NCBI RefSeq assembly: GCF_000829375.1 | Contig: NZ_AP014624.1 | Coordinates: forward strand, 2,728,001 to 2,792,000 | Length of the DNA stretch: 64,000 nucleotides | Source of the DNA: Chryseobacterium sp. StRB126 | GTDB taxonomy: Bacteria; Bacteroidota; Bacteroidia; Flavobacteriales; Weeksellaceae | Direction: 5' to 3' | Part shown: positions 51,977 through 61,383 of the stretch, one piece after another | How the letters are laid out: each line of letters begins with the position of its first letter | Position numbering within the stretch: position 1 is the first letter of the stretch | The notes under the pieces: generated by a model | The model's database searches: none | What the model saw: only the letters and a program-made list of their open reading frames with translations | What the model was told of the DNA's origin: nothing | Position numbers and translations under genes: made by a program

Positions 51977-53164
51977 ATGAATAATAAGCTAGTTATACTT
52001 TCGATTGCAGCGCTTTCTCTCACAGCCTGCAAAAAAGAAGCTCCAAAACAGGATGGTGCCAAGCCGTATCCTGTTGTTTCTGTGGAGTCAAAAAATATAG
52101 TAGGTTATCAGACGTTTCCGGCTACCATTCAGGGTAGAGTAAACAATGATGTACGTGCTAAAATACAGGGATATATTACCCAGTTACTGGTAGATGAAGG
52201 ACAATATGTTACCAAAGGACAGCCTTTGTTCCGTCTGGAAACCAATATCCTTACCGAAAATGCTGCCGCTTCCAAAGCTGGAATCGGAGCAGCTGAATCT
52301 AATATTGCTGCTGCACAGGCCTCTGTAAACGCTGCACAGGTAGAAGTGAACAAACTAAAACCACTGGTTCAGAAAAATATTATCAGTAACGTACAGCTAC
52401 AGTCAGCTCAGGCTCAATTGGCACAGGCACAGGCACAGTTGGCTCAGGCTCATGCTGCAAAAAGACAAGCTGAAGCCAATTATAAAGGAGTAGAAGCGAA
52501 TATCGAGTATTCCATCATTCGCGCTCCTATTTCAGGGGTGATTGGAAGACTACCGTTAAAGGTAGGAAGTTTGGTAGGACCCTCTGATCAGACACCGTTA
52601 ACAACGATTTCTGATACTTCTGAGATCTTTGCCTACTTTGCAATGAATGAAAAAGAATATTTCAATTTCCTTGAAAAAGCTCCCGGTGCTTCTATGCCTG
52701 AAAAAATCAAAAACTTACCCATGGTAGAGCTTCAGTTAGCCAACGGAAGCCTTTATCCTGAAAAAGGAAGAATTGAAGCTATCACAGGTCAGATTGATCC
52801 AACAACAGGAACCATTCAGTTCAGAGTTGCATTCCCCAATGCTCAAAAATTGTTAAGCAATGGTAACAGTGGAACCATCAGATTCCCTCAGCAGTATGAC
52901 AATGTATTGGTAGTTCCGGAAAGTGCTACTTACGAACAACAAGGTATTGTTTACGTATACAAAGTAGAAAAAGGAGATACTGCCAGAAATGTTGTCGTAA
53001 ATGTTATTGATAGAATTGACAATTTAGCCCTTATCAAATCAGGAGTTAATAAAGGTGAAAAAGTTATTGCAGCCGGAATCGGAGGTCTGAAGCCGGGAAC
53101 AGCCGTGAAGCCGAAACCAATCAAAATGGATAGTCTTGTTCAATCTATAAAACCGAAATTCTAA
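51977..53164 (+). CDS. RND efflux periplasmic adaptor (AcrA-like)
   Basis: A 395-residue membrane-fusion lipoprotein with lipobox LTAC (Cys15 region, CKKEAPKQDG), a lipoyl-like half motif (DVRAKIQGYITQLLVDEGQYVTKGQPLFRLE), an alanine/glutamine-rich coiled-coil hairpin (about residues 90-175, AQAQLAQAQAQLAQA) and the second lipoyl half (YSIIRAPISGVIGRLPLKVGSLV). It links the inner-membrane pump to the outer-membrane channel. Its TAA stop overlaps the pump's ATG by 1 nt (TAATG). Confidence 0.94.
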   Translation: MNNKLVILSIAALSLTACKKEAPKQDGAKPYPVVSVESKNIVGYQTFPATIQGRVNNDVRAKIQGYITQLLVDEGQYVTKGQPLFRLETNILTENAAASKAGIGAAESNIAAAQASVNAAQVEVNKLKPLVQKNIISNVQLQSAQAQLAQAQAQLAQAHAAKRQAEANYKGVEANIEYSIIRAPISGVIGRLPLKVGSLVGPSDQTPLTTISDTSEIFAYFAMNEKEYFNFLEKAPGASMPEKIKNLPMVELQLANGSLYPEKGRIEAITGQIDPTTGTIQFRVAFPNAQKLLSNGNSGTIRFPQQYDNVLVVPESATYEQQGIVYVYKVEKGDTARNVVVNVIDRIDNLALIKSGVNKGEKVIAAGIGGLKPGTAVKPKPIKMDSLVQSIKPKF

Positions 53165-56100
53165 TGATAAAAAACTTTATTAACAGACCGGTTTTATCTA
53201 CCGTAATTTCAATTTTGATTGTGATTCTCGGTGTGCTAGGGCTGATCTCGTTACCGGTTACACAGTATCCGGATATTGCACCGCCTACAGTGAGTGTTTC
53301 CGCCAACTATACGGGAGCCAATGCTGAAACGGTGATGAAAAGTGTAGTAGTACCTTTGGAAGAACAGATCAATGGGGTAGAAGGAATGGATTATATTACT
53401 TCCAGTGCCGGGAACGATGGTTCCGCCCAGATCCAGGTTTTCTTCAAACAAGGAATAGACCCGGATATTGCGGCAGTAAACGTACAGAACCGTGTGGCCA
53501 GAGCAACACCGCTTCTGCCGTCTGAAGTAACACGTTCAGGGGTGGTAACCCAGAAGCAGCAGACCAGTGCCCTGATGTATATGTCTTTCTACTCTGAAAA
53601 TAAAGATCTTGATGACGTATATCTTCAGAACTTTTTGAATATTAATATTATTCCCAACTTAAAAAGAGTAAATGGTGTAGGGGATGCCAACGTTTTCGGA
53701 GGTAAAAACTACTCGATGAGAATCTGGCTGGATCCTGCAAAAATGGCTGCCTATGGAGTAACTCCTACAGATGTTACCAATGCGATCAACGAGCAGAGTA
53801 GAGAAGCTGCAGCAGGTTCCATAGGACAAAACAGTGGAAGTTCTTTTGAATACATTATCAAATATGTAGGTAAATTTAACGATAAAGAACAGTACGATAA
53901 TATCATCATTAAAGCTCTTGCTAACGGACAAAACCTGATGCTGAAAGATGTTGCCAAAGTAGAACTGGCAGGCCAGTCTTACACAGGTATCGGGGAAAAC
54001 GGAAACAATCCTTCCATCAGTATGGGGATCTTCCAGACTCCGGGATCCAACGCACAGGAGATTATTAAAAATATCAAAACTTATCTGAAATCTGCAGAGG
54101 GAACTTTTCCACAGGGAATCAAGTATACTTTTAACTTTGATACCAACGAATTCCTGGAGGCTTCTATTGAAAAGGTAGTACATACCCTGATTGAAGCCTT
54201 TATTCTGGTATTTATTGTAGTATATATTTTCCTTCAGGATTTCAGATCTACTCTGATTCCAGCCATTGCGGTACCGGTATCTATTGTAGGAGCGTTCTTT
54301 TTCCTGAATCTCTTCGGATATTCATTGAACCTCTTAACCTTATTTGCATTGGTACTTGCCATTGGTATTGTAGTGGATGATGCCATTGTGGTCGTCGAGG
54401 CTGTCCATGCGAAGATGGAGCATGGTATTTCAGATGCGAAAAAAGCTACTGTAGAAGCAATGGATGAAATTACGGGGGCTATTATTTCTATTACTTTGGT
54501 AATGGCAGCTGTATTTATCCCGGTAACCTTCATTACCGGTCCTACAGGTGTATTCTATCAACAGTTTGGTATTACACTGATCATTGCCATCATCATTTCT
54601 GCAATTAATGCATTAACGTTGAGTCCGGTTTTATGTTCATTATTCTTAAAACCTCACGCAGAGCATCATGAAGAGTATCAGAACCTAAACTTGTTACAGA
54701 AATTTTTCTATAAGTTCAATATTGCTTTTAAAACAACTACTGAACGTTACGGAAGAGGATTTGTTTTCCTTTTAAGACATAAATGGGTAACGCTGATTAT
54801 TTTTGCGGTTACAGGAGCTATTTTATTCTGGGCAAGCAGCAGTATGAAGAAAGGGTTTGTACCTACAGAAGATAGAGGAATTATCTTTACAGATGTTCAG
54901 CTTCCTCCGGGAGCCTCTATGGAAAGAACCTACAATGCTTTGAAAACTCTTCAGGCTAAAGCTATGAAAGTTCCGGGAGTGCAAAATGTTACTATTTCTA
55001 CAGGTAGAGGTTTCTTATCCGGAAACGGTAGTAACAACGGTCTTGCCTTTGTTAAACTGAAGCCATTTGAAGAAAGAAAAGCAGGTGGACAAACGTCTGA
55101 AGACATTACGAAGAAACTATTTGGAATAGTAGGATCTGTTCCTGATGCTAAAGTTGTATTCTTTCAACCGCCAAGTGTACCAGGATTTGGTAACAGTGCA
55201 GGTTTTGAAATGGTATTGCTGGATAAATCTGGTGGCGACTATGCTGATTTGGATAATAAAACCAATGAATTCATCGGTAAGCTGATGCAGAGACCAGAAA
55301 TTCAATTTGCCCAAACATCATTCAATACCAAATATCCTCAGTATCAGATGGAGATTAATGTTCCGTTAGCTAAACAGCTTGGGGTTTCTGTAAATGATAT
55401 TTTAGCGACTATGCAGGGGTATATTGGTGGTATTTATACTGCTGACTTTACCAAGTATGGAAAGCAGTTCAGGGTTATGGTTCAGGCTCTTCCTGAGAAC
55501 AGAAAGAATATTGAAAATCTGAACCAGCTCTATGTAAGAACAGGATCAGGTATCATGTCTCCGATTTCACAGTTTGTAACATTGACAAAAGCCTACGGGC
55601 CACAATCTGTAAGCCGTTATAACCTGTTTACTTCAGTGAAGGTAACAGGAGCAAACTCCGACGGATACAGCTCCGGGGATGCGATTGCTGCAGTACAGCA
55701 GGTGGCTGATGAAACTCTGAATCAAAACTATGCGGTAGAATTTACAGGTCTGACCAGAGAAGAATTAAATTCAGGATCTCAAACACTTCTGATTTTCGGA
55801 CTAAGTTTGATCTTCGTTTACTTTATCCTTTCTGCACAGTATGAAAGTTATATCCTTCCACTGATCGTTATTATTTCTCTTCCTCTTGGGGTAATGGGAG
55901 CTTACTTCGGACAGAAGATTATGGGATTGGAGAATAATATTTATTTCCAGATTGCCCTGATCATGCTGGTGGGACTATTGGCGAAAAACGCCATCCTTAT
56001 CGTAGAATTTGCTGTTCAGAGAAGGCATCATGGTGAAACGATTGTAATGTCTGCAATCAATGCTGCTAAAGCGAGGGTGAGACCTATTTTAATGACATCA

Positions 56101-56310
56101 TTCGCCTTTATCTTCGGTTTATTGCCGTTGGTGCTAGCAAGCGGAATTGGCGCTGTAGGTAACAGATCCATTGCAACTGGTGCAGCAATAGGATTGTTGA
56201 TAGGAACCATCTTAGGATTATTCGTAATTCCGGTATTGTATGTAATTTTTGAAACCATACAGGAAAAGATCAAACCTCTTAAGAAAGAAGACATCAATTT
56301 AGCCGAGTAA
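53164..56310 (+). CDS. RND multidrug efflux pump (AcrB-like, HAE1)
   Basis: A 1048-residue proton-driven pump with twelve expected membrane helices and two large periplasmic loops. Motifs: FINRPVLSTVISILIVILG at the N-terminus, GIVVDDAIVVVEAV with the proton-relay aspartates in TM4, FVPTEDRG near residue 570, and the matched MLVGLLAKNAILIVEFA in TM10. Residue numbering and length match the hydrophobe-exporting HAE1 class. It is in an operon with its regulator, adaptor and channel. Confidence 0.96.
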   Translation: MIKNFINRPVLSTVISILIVILGVLGLISLPVTQYPDIAPPTVSVSANYTGANAETVMKSVVVPLEEQINGVEGMDYITSSAGNDGSAQIQVFFKQGIDPDIAAVNVQNRVARATPLLPSEVTRSGVVTQKQQTSALMYMSFYSENKDLDDVYLQNFLNINIIPNLKRVNGVGDANVFGGKNYSMRIWLDPAKMAAYGVTPTDVTNAINEQSREAAAGSIGQNSGSSFEYIIKYVGKFNDKEQYDNIIIKALANGQNLMLKDVAKVELAGQSYTGIGENGNNPSISMGIFQTPGSNAQEIIKNIKTYLKSAEGTFPQGIKYTFNFDTNEFLEASIEKVVHTLIEAFILVFIVVYIFLQDFRSTLIPAIAVPVSIVGAFFFLNLFGYSLNLLTLFALVLAIGIVVDDAIVVVEAVHAKMEHGISDAKKATVEAMDEITGAIISITLVMAAVFIPVTFITGPTGVFYQQFGITLIIAIIISAINALTLSPVLCSLFLKPHAEHHEEYQNLNLLQKFFYKFNIAFKTTTERYGRGFVFLLRHKWVTLIIFAVTGAILFWASSSMKKGFVPTEDRGIIFTDVQLPPGASMERTYNALKTLQAKAMKVPGVQNVTISTGRGFLSGNGSNNGLAFVKLKPFEERKAGGQTSEDITKKLFGIVGSVPDAKVVFFQPPSVPGFGNSAGFEMVLLDKSGGDYADLDNKTNEFIGKLMQRPEIQFAQTSFNTKYPQYQMEINVPLAKQLGVSVNDILATMQGYIGGIYTADFTKYGKQFRVMVQALPENRKNIENLNQLYVRTGSGIMSPISQFVTLTKAYGPQSVSRYNLFTSVKVTGANSDGYSSGDAIAAVQQVADETLNQNYAVEFTGLTREELNSGSQTLLIFGLSLIFVYFILSAQYESYILPLIVIISLPLGVMGAYFGQKIMGLENNIYFQIALIMLVGLLAKNAILIVEFAVQRRHHGETIVMSAINAAKARVRPILMTSFAFIFGLLPLVLASGIGAVGNRSIATGAAIGLLIGTILGLFVIPVLYVIFETIQEKIKPLKKEDINLAE

Positions 56311-56329
56311 AAATTAATTAGAGAAGCTG

Positions 56330-56362
56330 GAAACTGAACTTAGAAATTTAATGTTCAGTTTC
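56330..56362 (+). repeat. 10-bp inverted repeat between pump and channel genes
   Basis: GAAACTGAAC (56330-56339) pairs perfectly with GTTCAGTTTC (56353-56362) over a 13-nt loop. It lies within an AAGCTGGAAAC context that resembles the AAGCTGGA repeat family seen at 31.6 and 32.7 kb. It could attenuate expression of the last gene. Confidence 0.45.
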
Positions 56363-56395
56363 TAACCTCTGATTTCTAACTTCTAATTTTAAACA

Positions 56396-57811
56396 ATGAA
56401 GAGTTTAATAAACATCATAAAAGGAATAACTTTCTCAGCGATTATGCTGGGAGCCATCACGTCCTGTATGGCCAGAAAGGAATACGAAAGGCCGAAGAAC
56501 GTTGTTGATGAAAAGCTTTTCCGTACAGATATGCTTCCTTCAGACAGTGCTAGTGTTGCCAATATCTCTTGGAAGGAAATCTTTACAGATCCGGTACTTC
56601 AGGGACATATTTCAAAGGCATTAGATAACAATCTGGACATCCGAATTGCGTTGCAAAGCATTAATTCTGCAGAAGCTTATCTGAAGCAAAGTAAGGCTGC
56701 CTATGCGCCAACACTTTCGGTAGGCCCCAATTATACTTTCCAGACACAGTCTCTTAATACTCAGTTTGGGCAGATCATTGGAGAAAGACGTTATGTCAAT
56801 CAGTTCGACATAACAGCCAGTTTGGGTTGGGAAGCAGACCTATGGGGGAAAATGAAAGCGCAGGAAAAAGCGCAATTAGCAACATATTTAGGTACTGTTG
56901 CTGCTCATAAGGCTGTAAAAAGCGGACTTGTTGCCTCTATTGCCTCTGCTTATTATCAATTATTGACTTTTGATGCTCAGAAAAAGATTATTACAGAAAC
57001 AATTGCAATTCGTGAGAAGAATCTGGAAACAACAAAAGCATTAAAGGCCTCCGGAACCCTTACAGAGGTTGCTGTACAACAGAGTGAAGCCCTGGTTTTC
57101 AATGCAAAATCTTTATTGATTGACATTGATACTCAGATTCAATTGCTTGAAAATACCATGAGTCTTTTAATGGGCGAGCCTTCTCATACGATTGAAAGAT
57201 CTACTCTGGAAGGACAGAGTCTTCCTATCGACTTGAAACTAGGATATCCTGCTCAGTTACTGGCTAACCGTCCGGATGTAATGAGAGCAGAATACAGCTT
57301 AATGAATGCATTTGAGTTGACTAATGCTGCAAAAGCTCAGTTTTATCCAACATTAAAGCTTACAGGAACCGGAGGACTTCAGTCTGTAGATATCGATCAC
57401 CTGTTCAATGTAAACTCATTGTTTGCGAATGTGGTGGCGGGATTAGCTCAGCCTATTTTGAACAAGAGAACCATCAGAACCAACTATGACGTAAGTCTTG
57501 CCAATCAGGAAACGGCTTATCTGAACTTCAGAAAGACAGTGCTTACGGCCGGAAAAGAAGTTTCTGATGCCATCAGAGTGTTCTCTGTTCAGGATTCATT
57601 TATTCAGCTAAAGGAAAAAGAACTGAATGCCTACAAAAATTCTGTAGAATATTCTCAGGAATTGGTAAATTATGGGATGGCCAACTATCTTGAAGTTCTG
57701 AATGCCAGTGTTAATTCATTGAATGCGGAACTGAATATTTCTAATGCAAGATATAACAAAATGAAGGCTGCCGTTGAGTTGTATCAGGCTTTGGGCGGAG
57801 GCTGGAAATAA
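56396..57811 (+). CDS. Outer-membrane efflux channel lipoprotein (OprM/TolC-like)
   Basis: A 471-residue outer-membrane factor with a lipoprotein signal (lipobox ITSC, CMARKEYERP) and two OEP repeats (about residues 55-250 and 270-465). Signature segments are LDNNLDIRIALQSINSAEAYLKQSKAAYAPTLSVGP, FDITASLGWEADLWGKMKA, LLANRPDVMRAEY and YGMANYLEVLNASVNSLNAE. It completes the tripartite pump with the adaptor and AcrB-like protein. A terminator follows. Confidence 0.94.
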   Translation: MKSLINIIKGITFSAIMLGAITSCMARKEYERPKNVVDEKLFRTDMLPSDSASVANISWKEIFTDPVLQGHISKALDNNLDIRIALQSINSAEAYLKQSKAAYAPTLSVGPNYTFQTQSLNTQFGQIIGERRYVNQFDITASLGWEADLWGKMKAQEKAQLATYLGTVAAHKAVKSGLVASIASAYYQLLTFDAQKKIITETIAIREKNLETTKALKASGTLTEVAVQQSEALVFNAKSLLIDIDTQIQLLENTMSLLMGEPSHTIERSTLEGQSLPIDLKLGYPAQLLANRPDVMRAEYSLMNAFELTNAAKAQFYPTLKLTGTGGLQSVDIDHLFNVNSLFANVVAGLAQPILNKRTIRTNYDVSLANQETAYLNFRKTVLTAGKEVSDAIRVFSVQDSFIQLKEKELNAYKNSVEYSQELVNYGMANYLEVLNASVNSLNAELNISNARYNKMKAAVELYQALGGGWK

Positions 57812-57832
57812 ACGGTATTTTGTACAAATTAT

Positions 57833-57866
57833 AAAACGTGTGTCAGGAATGGCACACGTTTTTTAT
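57833..57866 (+). terminator. Terminator of the efflux operon
   Basis: AAAACGTGTG (57833-57842) pairs with CACACGTTTT (57853-57862) followed by a T-rich run, 21 nt after the channel gene stop. Confidence 0.85.
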
Positions 57867-57960
57867 TTACAAAGACCCAAAGTTATAATAGAGAATTTAG
57901 TGGAAAATTCAATAGCTATATATGAATCTAAAAAAAGTGATGTGTTCGGATTTAAAAGAC

Positions 57961-57988
57961 AAAAAAATGGCCGGAATTTATTCCAGCC
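57961..57988 (-). terminator. Terminator of the papain-like protease gene
   Basis: TGGCCGGAAT (57967-57976) pairs with ATTCCAGCCA (57979-57988) with one C/A mismatch. The A-run at 57961-57966 is the minus-strand T-tract. It lies 28 nt beyond the protease stop. Confidence 0.75.
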
Positions 57989-58016
57989 ACAATTTTAATT
58001 TTTTATCATTCCCTTT

Positions 58017-58904
58017 TTATTGAACATATGCTACATAAGATTCATTAATAGCACCCTTTGTAGTCTTTGCAAAGAATGCATAGTCTATCCAGAAAAATCC
58101 ATTGTCGCCCCATGTTTTACCCCATGAATTTTGTACCTTAAAGGCTTGTTTAGTATCGTCATAACCCACCACACAAATGGCATGCCCTCCTCTTACAGTC
58201 CCGGAATGACTTTTCCATATCCACTTGTTTGCAGAGCTTAAACTATCAAAACTCCCATCTACCGTAATTGCAATGACTATGGGTAAATTCATACTTAAGA
58301 GTGTCTTTACATTATTGATGTCTGTTTTGTCCACAGTGGCCCAAGTTGTAAATTTATGTGTACTTGCAGCACTTTTTTGAGTAGCATTTGGCTGTGTAGA
58401 GCACTCTGCATCTGTATATGGCATTTCATTCCAGCTGCAAACCCCTTGGTTTTTAATTAAATCTAATCCAAGGGATACATAAGTTCCATTAGGACAGCCG
58501 TTTATTTTTATTTGATTATATACATATTCCGGGCTTCTTGGATTAGTAACCCCTTTAAAATTATATTCCAGAATACTGGAAGCAGCATAAGCGGTAGCAA
58601 AGGCAACACATGAACCTTCCTGTCCTTGATCTACTATTTGAGGTGTGTTTGGAATAATATAGCTTGATGGAATAGAAGCTGCTACTGCTTTGGCTGATTT
58701 ACCTTTAAATTTCAATGTTAAGGCTTCTATATCAGCTTTAGCATACGAATTATAAGTGCCCTCATCCACCAGTACGGCTCCTAATGAATGCTTTGCTTGG
58801 TTTTCCTGGTTAGGCTGTTGAGAATTTTGCTCCTCCTCATTTCTGTTACATGAAGAAAGAGATAGCATTCCGAATGCGATAGCGAATAGTTTTAGATTTT
58901 TCAT
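58017..58904 (-). CDS. Papain-family (C1) cysteine protease lipoprotein
   Basis: A 295-residue protein with lipobox LSSC (Cys19). The mature start CNRNEEEQ is acidic at positions +4 to +6, like surface-export signals of Bacteroidetes lipoproteins, so it may face outward. After a linker or short pro-region (residues 20-85), a C1 peptidase domain has Gln93 (oxyanion hole) and catalytic Cys99 (DQGQEGSCVAFA), His241 (GGHAICVVGYDD) and Asn259 (QNSWGKTWGDNGFF). Several more cysteines suggest disulfides. It is monocistronic; its role (nutrition, attack or signalling) is unknown. Confidence 0.9.
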   Translation of the reverse strand: MKNLKLFAIAFGMLSLSSCNRNEEEQNSQQPNQENQAKHSLGAVLVDEGTYNSYAKADIEALTLKFKGKSAKAVAASIPSSYIIPNTPQIVDQGQEGSCVAFATAYAASSILEYNFKGVTNPRSPEYVYNQIKINGCPNGTYVSLGLDLIKNQGVCSWNEMPYTDAECSTQPNATQKSAASTHKFTTWATVDKTDINNVKTLLSMNLPIVIAITVDGSFDSLSSANKWIWKSHSGTVRGGHAICVVGYDDTKQAFKVQNSWGKTWGDNGFFWIDYAFFAKTTKGAINESYVAYVQ

Positions 58905-59187
58905 AAATATGTTGTTTTAAATTAGTTATGTAAAAATATAAATTATTCACATACAATAGAAATATATTTTACGAATATGGCATTGTTTTAACTTTTTTAT
59001 TGCATTTTTAATACAAAACAGTCTGTTTTTATTTGTTGTTATTAATTTTATTCATTTTTTTATGAATTTTAATATAAAAATTACAAAATGACGGATTTAT
59101 TGTACATTATAAAGAGCTAAGTTCAAAGGCAAAAAGAGTTATAAAGAGTCTTATTATAAGTGATCTCAGATCTTTTGATTGCTCTTG
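58905..59187. other. AT-rich gap between protease and BtrH-like genes
   Basis: 283 nt, very AT-rich, with no gene and no clear hairpin. It must hold the promoter of the protease gene on the minus strand; TATATTTTTA-like strings near 58940-58950 are only rough matches. Confidence 0.35.
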
Positions 59188-60171
59188 TCAGTGGAGTGTT
59201 GCTAATACTTTCATAGCCTTTTTTTCTTTATCCGATATTGTTTTTAAAATTTCTGATGCTTCCTGGACGTATTTAAAATCCTTTGTCTCGCTCACTTTTT
59301 CAAATAACTGAGACACGGCAGTCCAGTTTTCTGCAATTTCTGAAAATGCTTCATATCCTGTTTGGAGTTGATTAATATTAAGCAATTCATAGCTTTCTTT
59401 CAAAAAATCCCGATACAGATTTCTAAACAAGGCTCCTCCAGTTCCTGCTTTTTCCATCATCATTGCTGAAAGTCCAAATTCACTTTCAATATCTTTACTG
59501 GTATGAAACCATTTGACAATTTCAGTACTTGTTTTCAAAATCCCTTTGTAAGAAATATTTGTAATGGGTGGATTTAGATATTCATTAGTATTATTTCTGA
59601 TTGCTGTTAGTATTGCCTTTTTCAGATTGAATTTTTGGTTTGTTTTCTTTATGGTATAATAAAGATTTTTAGATGCCATAGGCCCTTTTTCAGCCCTGGC
59701 CAAAGCCAGGCTTTCTAAAGACGTTTGTACCTGGCCGCCTTGCTGTCTTGTATCTATGAGAAAAGCATTTTGATCATCATACCCATAAATAGCAGTATAA
59801 TGGCCTGCAAAATGAAATGGGTTTGAAAAATATTCCAGATGGTAGCAATCCATCTTTAATCCAACAGCTTGTCCTTTATCAAGAAGTTCTTTTACAGAAG
59901 TCCAGGCTTTTTGGGGAGAAGAAGTTTCTTTAACCATTAATTCCAAATTTAGGTTTCTGACTATATTTTGAGTAAGGATATCAGGTTTTACCCGCCCGCC
60001 AATGAATGGGAAATCCATAGTTTTCATATTCCAATAGATAAAGCCAAGGCCTTCACCCAACCCGAAAAGCATGGGCTCGGAAAGTTCAATTCCTAGTTGG
60101 AGTAATAGAGTTCCTGTTGCTGTGGTTTCGCAATGCTGTCCGTTAAATGGTTTTAAGTTTTCTATTTTCAT
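59188..60171 (-). CDS. BtrH N-terminal domain / DUF4872-like protein
   Basis: A 327-residue cytosolic protein with the BtrH pattern: GQHCETTATGTLLLQLG with a Cys at residue 14, a central HFAGHYTAIYGYDDQNAFLIDT segment (near residue 120) that looks like a cysteine-protease-fold His/Asp pair, and a C-terminal helical region with a KWFHTSKDIESEFG motif resembling DUF4872. BtrH of butirosin synthesis transfers an acyl group from a carrier protein to an aminoglycoside. No biosynthetic cluster surrounds this gene, so its substrate is unknown. It is divergent from the GNAT-MarR-GNAT operon. Confidence 0.8.
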   Translation of the reverse strand: MKIENLKPFNGQHCETTATGTLLLQLGIELSEPMLFGLGEGLGFIYWNMKTMDFPFIGGRVKPDILTQNIVRNLNLELMVKETSSPQKAWTSVKELLDKGQAVGLKMDCYHLEYFSNPFHFAGHYTAIYGYDDQNAFLIDTRQQGGQVQTSLESLALARAEKGPMASKNLYYTIKKTNQKFNLKKAILTAIRNNTNEYLNPPITNISYKGILKTSTEIVKWFHTSKDIESEFGLSAMMMEKAGTGGALFRNLYRDFLKESYELLNINQLQTGYEAFSEIAENWTAVSQLFEKVSETKDFKYVQEASEILKTISDKEKKAMKVLATLH

Positions 60172-60343
60172 TTCAGTGATCAGGTTATTAGCTTATTGAT
60201 GTCGAAAATTACTTAAATATCACAATATAATAAAAGTCTTATTTATATTTTTTGATTAAAAATTAGATAAATAAACAGCTGATTTGCTGATTAAAAACAG
60301 TGTTTAAAATTTTTTGAAAAATATAATTTGCATGTATGTATTT
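60172..60343. other. Divergent intergenic region
   Basis: The gap between the BtrH-like and GNAT genes is about 90% A/T. TATAATTTG (60322-60330) resembles a -7 box for the GNAT operon but has one extra base. No hairpin was seen. Confidence 0.35.
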
Positions 60344-60355
60344 AACTACGTAGTT
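60344..60355. promoter_or_regulatory. Palindromic operator of the GNAT-MarR-GNAT operon
   Basis: AACTACGTAGTT is a perfect 12-bp palindrome 24 nt before the first ATG. TACGTA-centred palindromes are typical of MarR-family sites, and a MarR gene is second in the operon. Confidence 0.6.
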
Positions 60356-60378
60356 TTATACTTTAAAATGAAAACACT

Positions 60379-60867
60379 ATGAAATTACAAATTCAGCCTA
60401 TAGGAAATGCTTATTCGGAACAGCTTATTGATTTGATTTTAACCATTCAGCAAAAAGAGTTTAATATCCCTATTACTGCAGAAGATCAGCCTGATCTGAA
60501 ACAGATAGAAAGTTTTTATTACGAAGGTGGTGGGAATTTTTGGGGAGCTTTTATAGATGGAGAGCTGGTAGGCTCTATCGCGTTAGTGAAGTTTGGAGAA
60601 AGGAGAGGAGCGCTTAGAAAAATGTTCGTGAAAAAAGAATTCAGAGGCAGAGAACTGAATATTGCTCAAATCTTATTGGATACTTTAATTGCTTTCTGTC
60701 GTGAAAATGGTATTGAGGACTTATATTTGGGTACTATAACAGTATTGAGAGCAGCCCAGCGTTTTTATGAAAGGAATGATTTTACAAAAATCGAAAAAGA
60801 AACCCTTCCGGAAGGTTTTCCATTAATGAGTGCTGATGATATTTTTTATCACTTACATATTGACTGA
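60379..60867 (+). CDS. GNAT-family N-acetyltransferase
   Basis: A 162-residue GNAT protein with motif A in RKMFVKKEFRGRELNIAQILLDTLIAF (near residues 75-102) and a C-terminal AAQRFYERNDFTKIEKETLP segment. In similar gene pairs a GNAT is encoded with a MarR partner. The substrate is unknown. It is first of a three-gene operon: its stop is 2 nt before the MarR ATG. A TACGTA palindrome precedes it. Confidence 0.87.
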   Translation: MKLQIQPIGNAYSEQLIDLILTIQQKEFNIPITAEDQPDLKQIESFYYEGGGNFWGAFIDGELVGSIALVKFGERRGALRKMFVKKEFRGRELNIAQILLDTLIAFCRENGIEDLYLGTITVLRAAQRFYERNDFTKIEKETLPEGFPLMSADDIFYHLHID

Positions 60868-60869
60868 AC

Positions 60870-61349
60870 ATGAATGTTATTAACGAAGCAGGAATTCTTG
60901 CCTTATCTACAAGACTTCACCGTCTCAGTGAACAGCTGAGAAAAGACGGTGCTCTTATCTATAAATCTTTTGGAATTGACTTTGAGCTGAAATGGTTCCC
61001 GGTAATCTTTACGATCTACAAAAAAGAAGGAGCAAGTGTAGTAGAAATTGCCAATGAAATAGGGTATACTCATCCCTCCACAATAACCTTACTCAAAGAG
61101 CTTGAAAAATTGGAATTGATACAGTGGGAAAAAGACAAACAAGATGAACGTAAAAGATTATTTAAGCTCACCCTTAAAGGAAAAGAGCTTATTGAGAAAA
61201 TGAAACCGGTATGGGAACTCATGGCGAAGGTATTAGGAGATATTTCTGATAATAAGAATAACCTGTTGGCAGCTATTAATGAAGCAGAAGAGAAGATTGC
61301 CAATCAGTCTTCATACCAAAGAGCTTTACAGCTTAAAAATTCAAAATAG
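60870..61349 (+). CDS. MarR-family transcription regulator
   Basis: A 159-residue winged-helix regulator. The HTH is in SVVEIANEIGYTHPSTITLLKELEKLELIQWE, followed by the wing KDKQDERKRLFKLTLKGKEL, and dimerising helices at both ends. It lies between two acetyltransferase genes (2 nt after the first, 34 nt before the second) and probably controls the operon from the palindrome at 60344-60355. The ligand is unknown. Confidence 0.88.
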   Translation: MNVINEAGILALSTRLHRLSEQLRKDGALIYKSFGIDFELKWFPVIFTIYKKEGASVVEIANEIGYTHPSTITLLKELEKLELIQWEKDKQDERKRLFKLTLKGKELIEKMKPVWELMAKVLGDISDNKNNLLAAINEAEEKIANQSSYQRALQLKNSK

Positions 61350-61383
61350 ACATTTGTATAATATAAAACAAAACTATAAAACA

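Noticed and set aside
57774..57998. 74-codon ORF after the efflux channel gene
   Set aside because: It overlaps the end of the channel gene and two terminators, and has no family-like features.
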